Shown here: in pieces, positions 15,395 to 24,794 of the stretch
Layout of the letters: every line of letters begins with the position of its first letter
Numbering within the stretch: the first letter of the stretch is position 1
NCBI GenBank assembly: GCA_942492445.1
Contig: CALOEW010000084.1
Location: 1 to 32,198 of the forward strand
Reading direction: 5' to 3'
DNA: 32,198 bases
Source of the DNA: NORP240 sp942492445
GTDB taxonomy: Bacteria > Pseudomonadota > Gammaproteobacteria > Pseudomonadales > Pseudohongiellaceae
Notes under the pieces: generated by a model
Database searches by the model: none
Told to the model about the DNA's origin: nothing
The model's input: the letters and a program-made list of their open reading frames with translations, nothing else
Made by a program: the position numbers and the translations under genes

Positions 15395-17377
15395 ATGACC
15401 CCAGGCGAGACACGAAATCTTTATATCGCCCTGATCAGTGTACATGGCCTGATACGGGGAGAGAATCTGGAACTGGGCAGAGACGCAGACACGGGCGGTC
15501 AGACCAAGTACGTGGTGGAACTGGCTCGAGCACTCGGCGAGCAGGACGAGGTCGCACAGGTTGATCTGATCACGCGCCGCATCGTTGATCCTTCGGTCAG
15601 CGGGGATTACGCTCGAAAAATCGAACCGATTTCCAGACAATCCCGCATCGTACGAATCGATGCCGGCCCGGCAGCCTACATTCCCAAGGAAGCGCTGTGG
15701 GACTTCATCGAAAACTTTGCCGACAACCTGTTGGACTGGTTTCAGGAACAGCCGCAAATGCCGCACCTCATCCATTCTCACTATGCCGATGCCGGGCAGG
15801 TCGGGGTTCTGTTGAGCAACCTCACCGGTATACCGCTGGTTCATACAGGTCACTCCCTGGGGCGGGACAAACGCCGCCGGCTGCTGGCGACCGGGATGTC
15901 GCTGGAAGAAATTGACCGCGTCTATAACATGACCCGGCGTATCGAAGCCGAAGAAGAGGTTCTCGCTACGGCAGAACTGGTAATCACCAGTACCCAGAAT
16001 GAAATTGAAGACCAGTACGAGATCTATGACTACTACGACCCTGAAAGCATGACGGTGATCCCTCCGGGCATTGACCTGGAAAAGTTCCATCCGCCGAGGC
16101 TGGGGGAGTCGCCCCCACCGGTGGCGAAAGATATCAAGCGATTCCTGGACGACCCCGACAAACCGATCATACTGGCTCTGTCACGGGCTGATGCACGTAA
16201 GAATATCACAACGCTGCTGGAAGCCTATGGCGAATCAAGGCGATTGCAGGAACTGGCAAACCTGGTGATCATCGCCGGCAACCGTGACGATATCCGCAAG
16301 ATGGAGAAAGGCGCACAGTCGGTGCTTACCGGCCTGCTGGTCTCGGTGGATTACTACGATATTTACGGCAGGATCGCCATACCCAAGCAGCATGAAGCCG
16401 ATGAGGTGCCAGCCATATACCGGATGGTCGCGAGTTCCGGCGGGGTATTCGTCAATCCGGCCCTGACTGAGCCGTTCGGATTAACGATACTGGAAGCTTC
16501 GGCCAGCGGAATCCCTGTGGTCGCTACGGAAAACGGCGGGCCTGTGGACATTGTCTCCAACTGCCACAACGGCATTCTTGTCGACCCTCTGGATAAGGCG
16601 GCCATGACCGACGCCCTGGTCAGTCTGCTGGAAAACAAATCCAGGTGGCGGGAGTTTTCCACCAATGGCCTGACCAACACGCCACGCTTTTATTCCTGGG
16701 CCGCGCACGCCAGGGCCTACCTGGAACGGGTCGACTCCCTGTTCGAGCAGGCGCCGCTGCTTCCCAAAAAACCGAAGACCAAGCGGCCCATGCAAAAGCA
16801 CAACAAAGCTATTTTCACCGATATCGATCAGAATCTGCTTGGCGATCTGGACGCATTGGTGGAATTTCGTGAGTTTCTGAAAACTCATCGCAATACCACC
16901 ACGTTCGGAGTCACCACCGCCCGGCGTCTTGATTCGGCACTGACTGCTTTGAAGCAATATGAGATTCCCATGCCGGATATATTGATCACCAGCCTGGGTA
17001 CGGAAATTTACTACGCTCCGACGTTGACTCCCAGTACCAACTGGCAGCACCACATCGACCACCATTGGGACCGCAGGAGAATTCTGCGCCTGCTGGAGGA
17101 TTTATCCGGGCTGACGCTGCAGGAGTCCGATGAGCAGAGTGAATTCAAGATCTCGTTCCATTACAGCCCCGACCACCGGGATGTACCCTCGGTGCAGGAT
17201 GTTCAGACCATTCTTCGCAAGGACGAGCAGACGGCCAATGTGATCTGTTCGTTCGGCAAGTTCCTGGATATCGTCCCCGGCCGTGCGTCAAAAGGGCCTG
17301 GCTCTGCGATACATTTCTTCCCTGTGGGACATTCCCCTGAACCACATCCTGGTAGCGGGCGGCTCAGGAGCGGATGA
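15395..17377 (+). CDS. sps: Sucrose-phosphate synthase (frameshifted near its 3' end)
   Basis: Joins UDP-glucose (or ADP-glucose) and fructose-6-phosphate to sucrose-6-phosphate in the cytoplasm. The N-terminal GT4 part shows SVHGLIRGENLELGRDADTGGQTKYVVELARAL, HSHYADAG, VHTGHSLGRDKRRRLL and the E-x7-E region TEPFGLTILEASASG followed by GIPVVATENGGPVDI. From about residue 465 a C-terminal HAD/SPP-like domain starts (KAIFTDIDQNLLGD). Its DxDxT signature reads DIDQN, and a later motif reads GGSGADEDLM, so this domain is probably not an active phosphatase. One extra G in GGG at 17294-17296 shifts the frame after VPGRASKG; the true C-terminus is in the next entry. ATG 15395 has AAGAG five bases upstream. 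First gene of sps-spp-fruK-ams. Confidence 0.93.
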   Translation: MTPGETRNLYIALISVHGLIRGENLELGRDADTGGQTKYVVELARALGEQDEVAQVDLITRRIVDPSVSGDYARKIEPISRQSRIVRIDAGPAAYIPKEALWDFIENFADNLLDWFQEQPQMPHLIHSHYADAGQVGVLLSNLTGIPLVHTGHSLGRDKRRRLLATGMSLEEIDRVYNMTRRIEAEEEVLATAELVITSTQNEIEDQYEIYDYYDPESMTVIPPGIDLEKFHPPRLGESPPPVAKDIKRFLDDPDKPIILALSRADARKNITTLLEAYGESRRLQELANLVIIAGNRDDIRKMEKGAQSVLTGLLVSVDYYDIYGRIAIPKQHEADEVPAIYRMVASSGGVFVNPALTEPFGLTILEASASGIPVVATENGGPVDIVSNCHNGILVDPLDKAAMTDALVSLLENKSRWREFSTNGLTNTPRFYSWAAHARAYLERVDSLFEQAPLLPKKPKTKRPMQKHNKAIFTDIDQNLLGDLDALVEFREFLKTHRNTTTFGVTTARRLDSALTALKQYEIPMPDILITSLGTEIYYAPTLTPSTNWQHHIDHHWDRRRILRLLEDLSGLTLQESDEQSEFKISFHYSPDHRDVPSVQDVQTILRKDEQTANVICSFGKFLDIVPGRASKGPGSAIHFFPVGHSPEPHPGSGRLRSG

Positions 17378-17537
17378 AGATCTCATGAGAGGCAACACCC
17401 TGGCTGTGGTGGTAGCCAACCGCCAGCAGGAGGAACTGTCGGATCTCATTGACGCAGAGCGCATTTATTTTGCGCAGAAGCCCTATGCCAGCGGGATACT
17501 CGAGGCGGTAGATCACTATAGCTTCCTTGAAATCTAG
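17297..17537 (+). pseudogene. sps: Out-of-frame C-terminus of sucrose-phosphate synthase
   Basis: After the single-base shift, the protein continues as LALRYISSLWDIPLNHILVAGGSGADEDLM and ends YSFLEI at the TAG at 17535-17537. Removing one G at 17294-17296 joins it to the main frame and gives a protein of about 713 aa, normal for SPS with an SPP-like domain. The 22-base spacing to spp also fits an intact operon. Confidence 0.85.
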
Positions 17538-17559
17538 GTTCCACAGCCACAGCAAGCCC

Positions 17560-18465
17560 ATGTCTTCCCGCTACCTGCTTTGCACCGACCTGGACCGGAC
17601 TCTGCTGCCAAACGGCTCAGCGCCGGAATCGCCCGGCGCCCGTGAGCTGTTCTCGCGGCTGGCGTCGAAGGCCGAACTGCAGCTGGCCTATGTGAGTGGA
17701 CGAAGTCTTGATCTGGTTTGCGAGGCCATGGAAACCTGGCAACTGCCCGTACCGGACTACATACTCGGCGATGTAGGTACCAGTATCTATACACCCGCCT
17801 CACCGAATGAGTTCCGGCAGGAGCGGACGGATCGTTTACAGCAACCGAAGCCACGGGAAAAATGGTGCCGTTGGCAACTGTGGGATACGGCAATCGCTCG
17901 GGACTGGAACGGCTGGTCGCGGTCTGGGATCGCTTCTCTGCTAACCGGAGTCGGGGAACTTGAGTTACAGGAAGTTCACAAGCAGAGCACCTTCAAGCTG
18001 AGTTTTTACGTGGCGCTCGATGTTGACGAAAAAGCCCTGCAGGACAAAATACAGACGATCCTGAGTCGTGAAGGCATCAGGGCAAGCCTGATCTGGAGTA
18101 TCGACGAAGCTTCCGGTATCGGTCTGTTCGACGTACTGCCCGCTAGAGCCACCAAGAGGCACGCCGTCGAGTTTCTCATGCAGCAACAGCGATTTGAGGT
18201 CGCGGATACCGTGTTCGCGGGTGACAGCGGCAACGACATTCCGGTGCTGGTCAGTCCGATTCAGTCGGTGCTGGTTGCCAATGCCAGCCCCTCTGTGCGC
18301 GAGGAGGCATTGCGCGAGGCGGATGTCAGGGGGCTGACGCAGGCATTGTACCTGGCCAGAGGCGGATTCCTGGGGATGAACGGCAATTACAGCGCAGGTA
18401 TCATCGAGGGCTTTGTACACTACATTCCGCAATCAGAACAGTGGTTGCAAGGAGCCTTACCGTGA
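17560..18465 (+). CDS. spp: Sucrose-6-phosphate phosphatase (HAD superfamily)
   Basis: Removes phosphate from sucrose-6-phosphate to release sucrose, making the pathway irreversible. HAD motifs are visible: D10-L-D12-R-T14 at the N-terminus (LLCTDLDRTLLPNG), VSGRSLD (motif 2), the Lys region DVLPARATKRHAVEFL, and GDSGNDIPVL (motif 4). The start chosen is ATG 17560; an upstream TTG at 17527 would overlap sps and adds a short unrelated segment. The ribosome site is weak, so coupling with sps is likely. It ends in TGA overlapping the GTG start of fruK. Unlike the SPP-like domain of Sps, all active-site motifs are complete. Confidence 0.93.
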   Translation: MSSRYLLCTDLDRTLLPNGSAPESPGARELFSRLASKAELQLAYVSGRSLDLVCEAMETWQLPVPDYILGDVGTSIYTPASPNEFRQERTDRLQQPKPREKWCRWQLWDTAIARDWNGWSRSGIASLLTGVGELELQEVHKQSTFKLSFYVALDVDEKALQDKIQTILSREGIRASLIWSIDEASGIGLFDVLPARATKRHAVEFLMQQQRFEVADTVFAGDSGNDIPVLVSPIQSVLVANASPSVREEALREADVRGLTQALYLARGGFLGMNGNYSAGIIEGFVHYIPQSEQWLQGALP

Positions 18466-19352
18466 CAGCCAGACCGGTGTTATTCGGCGAGATACTGGTT
18501 GACCGCTTTCCGGACGGGCAGTCGGTTCTCGGGGGTGCCCCTTTTAACGTGGCCTGGCACCTACAGGCATTTGGTCTGGCGCCGCTGTTGATTTCCCGGG
18601 TCGGGGAGGACGAGTCGGGGCAGCGGATACTTGCTACTATGGGCGCCTGGGGCATGTCCACCGCGGGTATTCAGATTGACAGGGAACACCCCACCGGAGT
18701 CGTGAACGTCACCCTGGTCGGGACCGAGCCCCGTTATGATATTGTCGAGCACAGTGCCTTCGACTACATCGACAAGGATGGCCTGCCCCCCCTGGAAACT
18801 TCCGCTTTCCTGTACCATGGCAGCCTCGCCTGCAGAAACAGCGTCTCGAGGGAAGCTTTGCTCTACCTGAAATCGCAGCGGCCTGTCCCCTGTTTCGTTG
18901 ACGTCAATCTTAGAAAGCCCCACTACAGTCTGTCGGAAGTACGGAGTCTTGTTCAAGGGGCCAGCTGGTTGAAACTGAACGAAGCGGAATTCCGGGAGGT
19001 TTTCTCTGCCGATCCGGATTCATTGCAAAGTCTGGTCGCGCCGATGCAGAAACTGGACCTTGAAAACCTGGTGGTAACGCGGGGCGAGCGCGGAGCGGAA
19101 GTAAGAACCCGCCAGGATTCGGGTTTCATTGTCAAACCGGCCCGCCCGAAGGCAGTGATCGACACTGTTGGTGCCGGTGATGCCTTCAGCAGCGTCCTGC
19201 TGTTGGGGCAGGTCTGCGGCTGGGGAATAGAACAGTCTCTTAACAGAGCCCATGAGTTCGCTGAAGCCATTCTAGGAGTTCGCGGGGCGACCGTTAACGA
19301 CCCGGAATTCTATCGTCCCTTTACCAACAGCTGGAGGCTCGGCCAAGCCTGA
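18462..19352 (+). CDS. fruK: Fructokinase (PfkB family)
   Basis: ATP-dependent sugar kinase expected to phosphorylate fructose, mainly that released when amylosucrase splits sucrose. PfkB family features: GEILVDRFPDG, the substrate-side GGAPFNVAWHLQAFG, and near the C-terminus DTVGAGDAFSSVLL with the catalytic Asp of GAGD. GTG 18462 is the start: it overlaps the spp stop (GTGA) and has AAGGAG eight bases upstream; the longer frame to 18441 lies inside spp. The stop codon overlaps the ams start by one base, so fruK is translationally coupled on both sides. About 296 aa, normal for the family. Confidence 0.92.
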   Translation: MTARPVLFGEILVDRFPDGQSVLGGAPFNVAWHLQAFGLAPLLISRVGEDESGQRILATMGAWGMSTAGIQIDREHPTGVVNVTLVGTEPRYDIVEHSAFDYIDKDGLPPLETSAFLYHGSLACRNSVSREALLYLKSQRPVPCFVDVNLRKPHYSLSEVRSLVQGASWLKLNEAEFREVFSADPDSLQSLVAPMQKLDLENLVVTRGERGAEVRTRQDSGFIVKPARPKAVIDTVGAGDAFSSVLLLGQVCGWGIEQSLNRAHEFAEAILGVRGATVNDPEFYRPFTNSWRLGQA

Positions 19353-21313
19353 TGTACGAACAGGTATCTCATTCCTTACTGAACCGGATCCTCAACAGTC
19401 TCTCGCCGGAACTGCAACGGGAAAAACAGAACCTGCTGACCTTCTATATCCGGCTCGGCGCCAATTTTTACGCAATTTACAGTCTGTTCAAAACGCTCTA
19501 CGGAGAGCGGGAGGACTTTGAACAGCAGCTTACCGAACTGGTTGAGAGGCTGGGCCGCGGGTACCTCAGGCGTACCGATCGGCTGAAGGCGCTGGATGCC
19601 GAAAGGGAACACGATCATAACTGGTTTCTGAGCCAGAAGTGGGTTGGCATGGCATTGTACTGCAACGGCTTTGCCGGAAACCTCAAGGGCCTGAAAGAAA
19701 AGCTGGGATACTTCGATGAGCTGGGTGTCAATCTGGTTCATCTTATGCCGATGCTGAAGTGTCCGGAAAAAAACAGCGACGGTGGTTACGCGGTCAGCGA
19801 TTTCCGGCAATTGGACCGGCGGGCGGGTACGCTGGATGATCTGGAGGAAATCACCAGGGAGCTGGCACAGAGAGAGGTTCTGCTGGTGTTGGACGTAGTG
19901 GTGAATCACACTTCAAACGAACACCAGTGGGCACAGCTTGCACAGCAGGGAGAAAAGAAATTTCAGGATTATTACTATTTGTATGATACCCGTGAAGTGC
20001 CCGATCAGTTTGAACAGACAATGCTGGAGGTGTTCCCTACCACCTCGCCCGGTAACTTCACCTGGGACGAGAAGATGCAGAAATGGGTGATGACTGTTTT
20101 TCATGAGTACCAGTGGGATCTGAACTATCAGAATCCCGAGGTGTTTATCGAAATGATCGATATCATCCTTTACTGGGCCAACAAGGGTGCCGACATTATC
20201 CGGCTTGATGCGGTGGCGTTTCTCTGGAAACGCCTCGGCACCACCTGCCAGAACCAGCGGGAGGCGCATCTGCTGCTTCAGCTGATGAAGGACTGCTGTC
20301 AGGTTGCCGCCCCGGGTGTACTGTTTATCGCTGAAGCCATCGTGGCACCAAGTGAGATCAACAAGTACTTCGGCGAAGATGCGGTCATCGCGAAAGAGTG
20401 TGAAATCGCCTACAACGCCACTTTCATGGCCCTGATGTGGGATGCGATTGCAACACGAAACTGCAAGCTGCTGAACCAGGCAATCGCTAATCTGCCGGTC
20501 AAGCTGGACCAGGCAACCTGGCTCAACTACGTGCGCTGTCATGATGACATCGGCCTGGGCTTCGCTGATTCCGATATCGTCCAGGCTGGATACGAGCCGG
20601 GTCCGCACCGCAGGTTCCTGGTGGATTTCTACACCGGCAATTTTGCCGACTCTCCGGCTCGGGGCATGCCCTTTGCAAAAAATGAAAAAACCGGTGATTC
20701 AAGAATATCGGGGTCTCTGGCTTCGCTGGCCGGCCTGGAAAGTGCGCTGGAAATCAACGACGGCGATCAGATTGCCATGGCTATAAAACGAATTCTGCTG
20801 CTGCACAGCCTGATTTTGTCCTTCGGCGGAATTCCGCTGCTGTATTACGGCGATGAGCTGGCCTGCATTAACGACTATAAAAATCTGGAAGATCCCGAGA
20901 TCGGTTACGACAATCGCTGGATTCATCGCCCGAAAATCGACTGGCAGCGGGCCGAAAAGCGCACCCATCCAGGCACCGTGGAATATACAGTTTTCGAGAC
21001 CCTCCGAGTGATGATTGCAGTGCGCAAGGAAACAAATGCCTTTGCCGATTTCAACAATCGTGAGCTGCTGGACACCGGTAACAATCACCTGTTTGCCTTC
21101 GTCCGCTATCGGCCCGATATTCCCAATGCCAATGTCCTTGTTCTGTCAAATTTCGATACGCTGCCTCAGGGAGTCAGCTGCGAATTTCTCCGCCAGCAGG
21201 GATTTCCGATCCCGGAGCGGTTGACGGATCTTATCTCCGGAAAGTCGATGGATATTGAAAACGGCTACCTGATGCTGCCCGGCTGCGAATTTGTCTGGTT
21301 AACCGAAACCTGA
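19352..21313 (+). CDS. ams: Amylosucrase (GH13)
   Basis: Glucosyltransferase that uses sucrose to extend alpha-1,4-glucan and releases fructose (EC 2.4.1.4 by family). 653 aa, close to characterised amylosucrases. GH13 motifs: DVVVNHTSNEH (region I), RLDAVAFLWKRLGT with nucleophile D286, IAEAI with acid/base E328, and VRCHDDIGLG (region IV). The D286 and E328 numbering agrees with the Neisseria polysaccharea enzyme as I remember it. No signal peptide, so cytoplasmic, as expected with the sps-spp-fruK cluster. ATG 19352 overlaps the fruK TGA by one base. It probably drains surplus sucrose into glucan when osmotic stress is relieved; this role is inference from the operon. Confidence 0.94.
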   Translation: MYEQVSHSLLNRILNSLSPELQREKQNLLTFYIRLGANFYAIYSLFKTLYGEREDFEQQLTELVERLGRGYLRRTDRLKALDAEREHDHNWFLSQKWVGMALYCNGFAGNLKGLKEKLGYFDELGVNLVHLMPMLKCPEKNSDGGYAVSDFRQLDRRAGTLDDLEEITRELAQREVLLVLDVVVNHTSNEHQWAQLAQQGEKKFQDYYYLYDTREVPDQFEQTMLEVFPTTSPGNFTWDEKMQKWVMTVFHEYQWDLNYQNPEVFIEMIDIILYWANKGADIIRLDAVAFLWKRLGTTCQNQREAHLLLQLMKDCCQVAAPGVLFIAEAIVAPSEINKYFGEDAVIAKECEIAYNATFMALMWDAIATRNCKLLNQAIANLPVKLDQATWLNYVRCHDDIGLGFADSDIVQAGYEPGPHRRFLVDFYTGNFADSPARGMPFAKNEKTGDSRISGSLASLAGLESALEINDGDQIAMAIKRILLLHSLILSFGGIPLLYYGDELACINDYKNLEDPEIGYDNRWIHRPKIDWQRAEKRTHPGTVEYTVFETLRVMIAVRKETNAFADFNNRELLDTGNNHLFAFVRYRPDIPNANVLVLSNFDTLPQGVSCEFLRQQGFPIPERLTDLISGKSMDIENGYLMLPGCEFVWLTET

Positions 21314-21437
21314 ACCTTCAACCTCCAGGGCATGCAAGCTGTTGCTGTAATACAATGACACATTATTTGCCTGGACTTTAACCGGACCGAATTCTATCCT
21401 GCGCGCAAATTCCAGAGTGACGAGAGCAGACAGCGTG

Positions 21438-21540
21438 TCATTGAGAAGTACCAGGACAAATTTCTGTATCGGGCCTGATTCCCGGGTTTCTGCTTCTTTT
21501 TAGCGGGGTTTGTGCAGCCCAGACTCCCGCCGACCTGCGC
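21438..21540 (+). other. Probable displaced start and signal peptide of the next gene
   Basis: In the frame of the following CDS, sequence just upstream reads GLIPGFLLLFSGVCAAQTPADLR, a signal peptide with an AAQ-type cleavage site, but that frame has no ATG, GTG or TTG before the stop near 21440. GTG 21438 in another frame gives a basic N-terminus (SLRSTRTNF). One indel near 21460-21480 would join them. Confidence 0.5.
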
Positions 21541-22434
21541 ATGCCCTGGGGTGACCCGGATCTGCAGGGAACCTGGTCCTACGCGACTCTCACTCCTCTG
21601 CAGCGTCCGGACAACCTTGGCGATAAGGAGTTCTATACCGAAGAGGAGGCCGCGGAGGTTTACGCCCGCTCCCTGGAGGACAGTGTGGATATTCCGGGCG
21701 ACCCTGTAGGCTGGTACGACAAGGGAGAGGTCTCACCCAACCTGCGGACTTCGCTGATAGTCACGCCGGCGAACGGGCGCCTGCCACTGAGCGAACAGGC
21801 TATCGCCGATCAGGCGGCCCGGCTCGCCTATAGCCGCGAACACGTTGCCGACAGCTGGCTGGATCGAACAGCCTGGGATCGGTGTATCACCTACCACGGT
21901 GTTCCGCCGGTCTCCACCGGTTACAACAACACCTTCATGATCGTTCAGACTCCGGATCATGTAGCGATTTATTCCGAGACAATACACGATGTGCGCATCA
22001 TTCCGCTGGACGGCCGTCCTCCGCTGCCGGAATCCATCAGGCAGTGGAATGGCAGCTCACGCGGATACTGGGAGGGGGACACCCTGGTTGTAGAGACTGC
22101 CAACTACAGTAAGAAAACCGAGCTTCGCTTTCCCTCATCGGAAAACACCCGTGCCCTGGAGCGATTCACGCGCGTCAGCGAAGGCCTGATCGAGTATGAA
22201 TTCACTATTGAGGATCCGCAGGTTTACACTGAACCCTGGCGCGCCGTTCGCCCGCTGCCCAGGCTCGATGACTACACTATCTACGAGTACGCCTGCCATG
22301 AAGGCAATCGGTCACTCTACAACCTGCTCCGTGGTGCCCGCATCCAGGAACAGCGCCAGCGGGCCAGTGAGTCCGATCGGCCAGTTGACCGCAAGGGAGG
22401 GAGAATATCCCCTGGGGCGATGCTGGAAAGGTGA
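21541..22434 (+). CDS. Uncharacterised secreted protein (paralogue of 28759-29784)
   Basis: Function unknown. It shares a family with 28759-29784: IHDVRIIPLDG/IHDARIIPVFG, GYWEGDTLVVET/GWYEGGALVVET, FTIEDPQVYTEPW/FTVEDSDLYSQPW and IYEYACHEGN/LYEYACHEGN. These conserved blocks suggest a metal or substrate site around the CHEGN segment, but this is untested. ATG 21541 is the first in-frame start, yet a signal peptide lies directly upstream in the same frame without a start codon (previous entry), so the true protein is longer and probably exported. It follows amylosucrase by about 220 bases but is likely a separate unit. Confidence 0.75.
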   Translation: MPWGDPDLQGTWSYATLTPLQRPDNLGDKEFYTEEEAAEVYARSLEDSVDIPGDPVGWYDKGEVSPNLRTSLIVTPANGRLPLSEQAIADQAARLAYSREHVADSWLDRTAWDRCITYHGVPPVSTGYNNTFMIVQTPDHVAIYSETIHDVRIIPLDGRPPLPESIRQWNGSSRGYWEGDTLVVETANYSKKTELRFPSSENTRALERFTRVSEGLIEYEFTIEDPQVYTEPWRAVRPLPRLDDYTIYEYACHEGNRSLYNLLRGARIQEQRQRASESDRPVDRKGGRISPGAMLER

Positions 22435-22976
22435 TTCAGCCGCAGGGAATCCATGGCGTTTCTACTTCCCTGGGTTGGTGATTTATCCGGAAAAAACCGA
22501 TAGACTCCCGTTTGCGTGGTTGAAGTGAACGCCTGACTGATATCTGGCCTGATTTCAGGTAATTCGGTCAAAACCGGCTTCTTCAGCACGCCGAGTTTCA
22601 GGAAAAATTATAAAGCAGGAACGTGACCCTGAAATGCACAGAATGCGAGAGGCGGCCAGTGCTGCTTCAGTCTGAAGGCTTATGGTTGTGTTTGACGGGC
22701 ACAGTGAAGCGATGAAGACTGCTGCGCCAACCGAGAGACTTTACTCGGTATTGAGCCAGCCAGCAGCGCCGGCTCGGAATAGCTGGCCGCTTGAAGGCTT
22801 GCAACAGGTTCAGCGCTGGCACCAGGTTGTGCATCAATCCGGTATCTTCAGGCGGCTTCGCCTTGTTGATCGGGCGCCTCCAGGCAGGTCCACGTTAATT
22901 CTCAGAATCCCGACCAATAGCTGAATTTTGCAGCCCGGGGTTTACCTTAAAAAGCAACAACGGAGAGTCACTAATC
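22435..22976. other. Intergenic region, no gene seen
   Basis: Open frames here (for example 22682-22924) have no ribosome site and no recognisable protein character. A short palindrome CCTGATTTCAGG lies at 22548-22559. The last part holds the ribosome site of the serine hydrolase gene; no clear promoter boxes. Confidence 0.55.
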
Positions 22977-24260
22977 ATGCGTTTATTTCGAAACAGTCTG
23001 CCGGGCCTGCTGGCCCTGTTGTTCGCCACCTCACTCTTTGCAGCCGAGTTTACACATGTCGAACCCGAGCGAGTGGGGATGTCATCAGAACGACTGGAAC
23101 ATCTCGACACGGTACTGCAATCCTATGTGGACTCCAACCAGGTGGCCGGGCAGGTGGCCCTGGTCCTGCGCGATGGCAGGGTGGTCTATTCGGCGGCCAA
23201 CGGCATGCAGGATATTTCCGCAGGCATTCCCATGTCCGAGAACACCATTTTCCGTATTGCTTCCCAGACCAAGGCAATCGTCAGTACTGCGATTATGATC
23301 CTGCACGAGCGCGGACAACTGGACATCAGTCATCCCCTGTCCCGCTATTTCCCCGGATGGTCCAATATGCAGGTAGCCGTGCCCGACGGTAACGGCGCCT
23401 ACACACTGGAGCCGGCGCGTCGTCCGATCACCCTGCGTGATCTGCTGACCCACACTTCCGGCCTGCCGTACGGCGTGCAGTTCACAACCGATACCATAGC
23501 AGCCGATCGCTGGAGTAACGCCGGGTTTGTCGGCTGGTATTTCGCGGATCGGCAGGAACCGATACAACAAAGCATTGCGAGGATGGGGGCATTGCCGCTG
23601 CAGGAACACCCGGGGGAAAGCTGGATCTACGGCTACAATATCGACGTGCTTGGTGCCGTCGTGGAACGTGCCAGCGGAATGGACCTGGCCACGTTTCTCG
23701 AAACCGAAATTTTTCAGCCACTGGGTATGGATAATACGCATTTTTACCTGCCCCGGGGAAAAGCCTCCCGTCTTGCCAAAGTCTACAGGCCGAAAGACGG
23801 TGGTGGGATCGAAGAAATTCCTCACAATGACGGGATGCAGAGCCAGGGTATGTACGTCAATGGTCCCCGCACCAGCTATTCCGGGGGCGCCGGGCTGCTT
23901 TCCACAGCCGGGGATTATGCACGATTCCTGCAAATGACACTCAATGGCGGGGAACTGGATGGGCAGACAATTCTGTCTCCCAAAACCATCGAGCTTATGA
24001 CGACAAATCACCTGGGCGACATACCTTTTCGACCCGGGGAAGGTTTCGGCCTGGGTTTCTCCGTAGTTACCGATCTTGGTGCCAGAGGAACACTGGGTTC
24101 AGTTGGCGAGTACGGTTGGGGTGGTGCCTATCATTCCACTTACTGGGTAGACCCGGTAGAAAATCTGGTCGTGGTCTACCTGACCCAGATCATTCCCGCC
24201 ACCGGGCTGGATGATTTCGCCAAACTGCGCAGTGGGATTTACCACGCCATCGTGGAGTAA
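22977..24260 (+). CDS. Beta-lactamase-fold serine hydrolase (class C-like / esterase), secreted
   Basis: 427-aa protein of the beta-lactamase superfamily (PF00144 type). Signal peptide MRLFRNSLPGLLALLFATSLFAA precedes the mature enzyme. The nucleophile motif is S96-Q-T-K99 (FRIASQTKAI); the YxN motif lies in WIYGYNIDVLG; DLLTHTSGLPYG is a family landmark. Members include esterases, D-aminopeptidases and penicillin-binding-like enzymes, so true beta-lactamase activity should not be assumed. ATG 22977 has GGAGAG about nine bases upstream. It stands alone and is followed 12 bases later by a strong hairpin. Confidence 0.9.
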   Translation: MRLFRNSLPGLLALLFATSLFAAEFTHVEPERVGMSSERLEHLDTVLQSYVDSNQVAGQVALVLRDGRVVYSAANGMQDISAGIPMSENTIFRIASQTKAIVSTAIMILHERGQLDISHPLSRYFPGWSNMQVAVPDGNGAYTLEPARRPITLRDLLTHTSGLPYGVQFTTDTIAADRWSNAGFVGWYFADRQEPIQQSIARMGALPLQEHPGESWIYGYNIDVLGAVVERASGMDLATFLETEIFQPLGMDNTHFYLPRGKASRLAKVYRPKDGGGIEEIPHNDGMQSQGMYVNGPRTSYSGGAGLLSTAGDYARFLQMTLNGGELDGQTILSPKTIELMTTNHLGDIPFRPGEGFGLGFSVVTDLGARGTLGSVGEYGWGGAYHSTYWVDPVENLVVVYLTQIIPATGLDDFAKLRSGIYHAIVE

Positions 24261-24272
24261 CACAGTTGTTGG

Positions 24273-24313
24273 CCGGGCCAGGTGCACTGTCGGTGTGGTT
24301 GCACGTGGCCCGG
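24273..24313 (+). terminator. Strong hairpin after the serine hydrolase, terminator-like without T-run
   Basis: CCGGGCCAGGTGCA (24273-24286) pairs with TGCACGTGGCCCGG (24300-24313): 13 of 14 pairs, 13-base loop. The bases after it (GCATTTCCC) have only a short T stretch, so it may protect the mRNA end or need another factor rather than act as a classic terminator. Confidence 0.55.
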
Positions 24314-24794
24314 GCATTTCCCTCACGCTTCCGTGTCCAGCTGGAATACCTGTTTCACTCAGCGGCTCAGGTTGATCCGGCTGTCTCTGTCGGGTTCGCC
24401 CGCGCGCCGAAATAGCCCAGTGTGCTCCATTAAAGCGCATCCCCGTCGCCAGTAAACGCTGCAACCGAACAGAACCGCAAGGAATACTCAGGACTGGCGT
24501 GCTTTTCTGGCCTAAGTCACTACCGGGAAAAGTTGGTGCGCAAATTGCGGTGTATTTGACTATTGATTCAGAAGCCACGTTGTAAGAACGGTAGAGCATT
24601 ACCGAACTCATACACCGGCTTTGAAATCAGCTATTTCCAAAATTCACTTCGAATCTTTGTTATCAGGAAAGTGGCGGCGGATCTGAGCGCCGTGTTATCG
24701 CCTGAGTCCGAATGACTCATAGCTTACCCACTCCTTTGAAACTGGATTTCCGGTGGACAGGTATTTATCCCATGAAGCGAGTGAGGAATTTTAG
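24314..24794. other. Upstream region of glutamine synthetase III
   Basis: No coding frame recognised. It must hold the promoter of the 24795 gene; I looked for a sigma-54 type GG-N10-GC site expected of nitrogen control and did not find a convincing one. Confidence 0.5.

Noticed and set aside
23085..24011. 308-codon minus-strand frame opposite the serine hydrolase
   Set aside because: Shadow frame in GC-rich coding sequence; the plus strand has a signal peptide, SxxK and YxN motifs.
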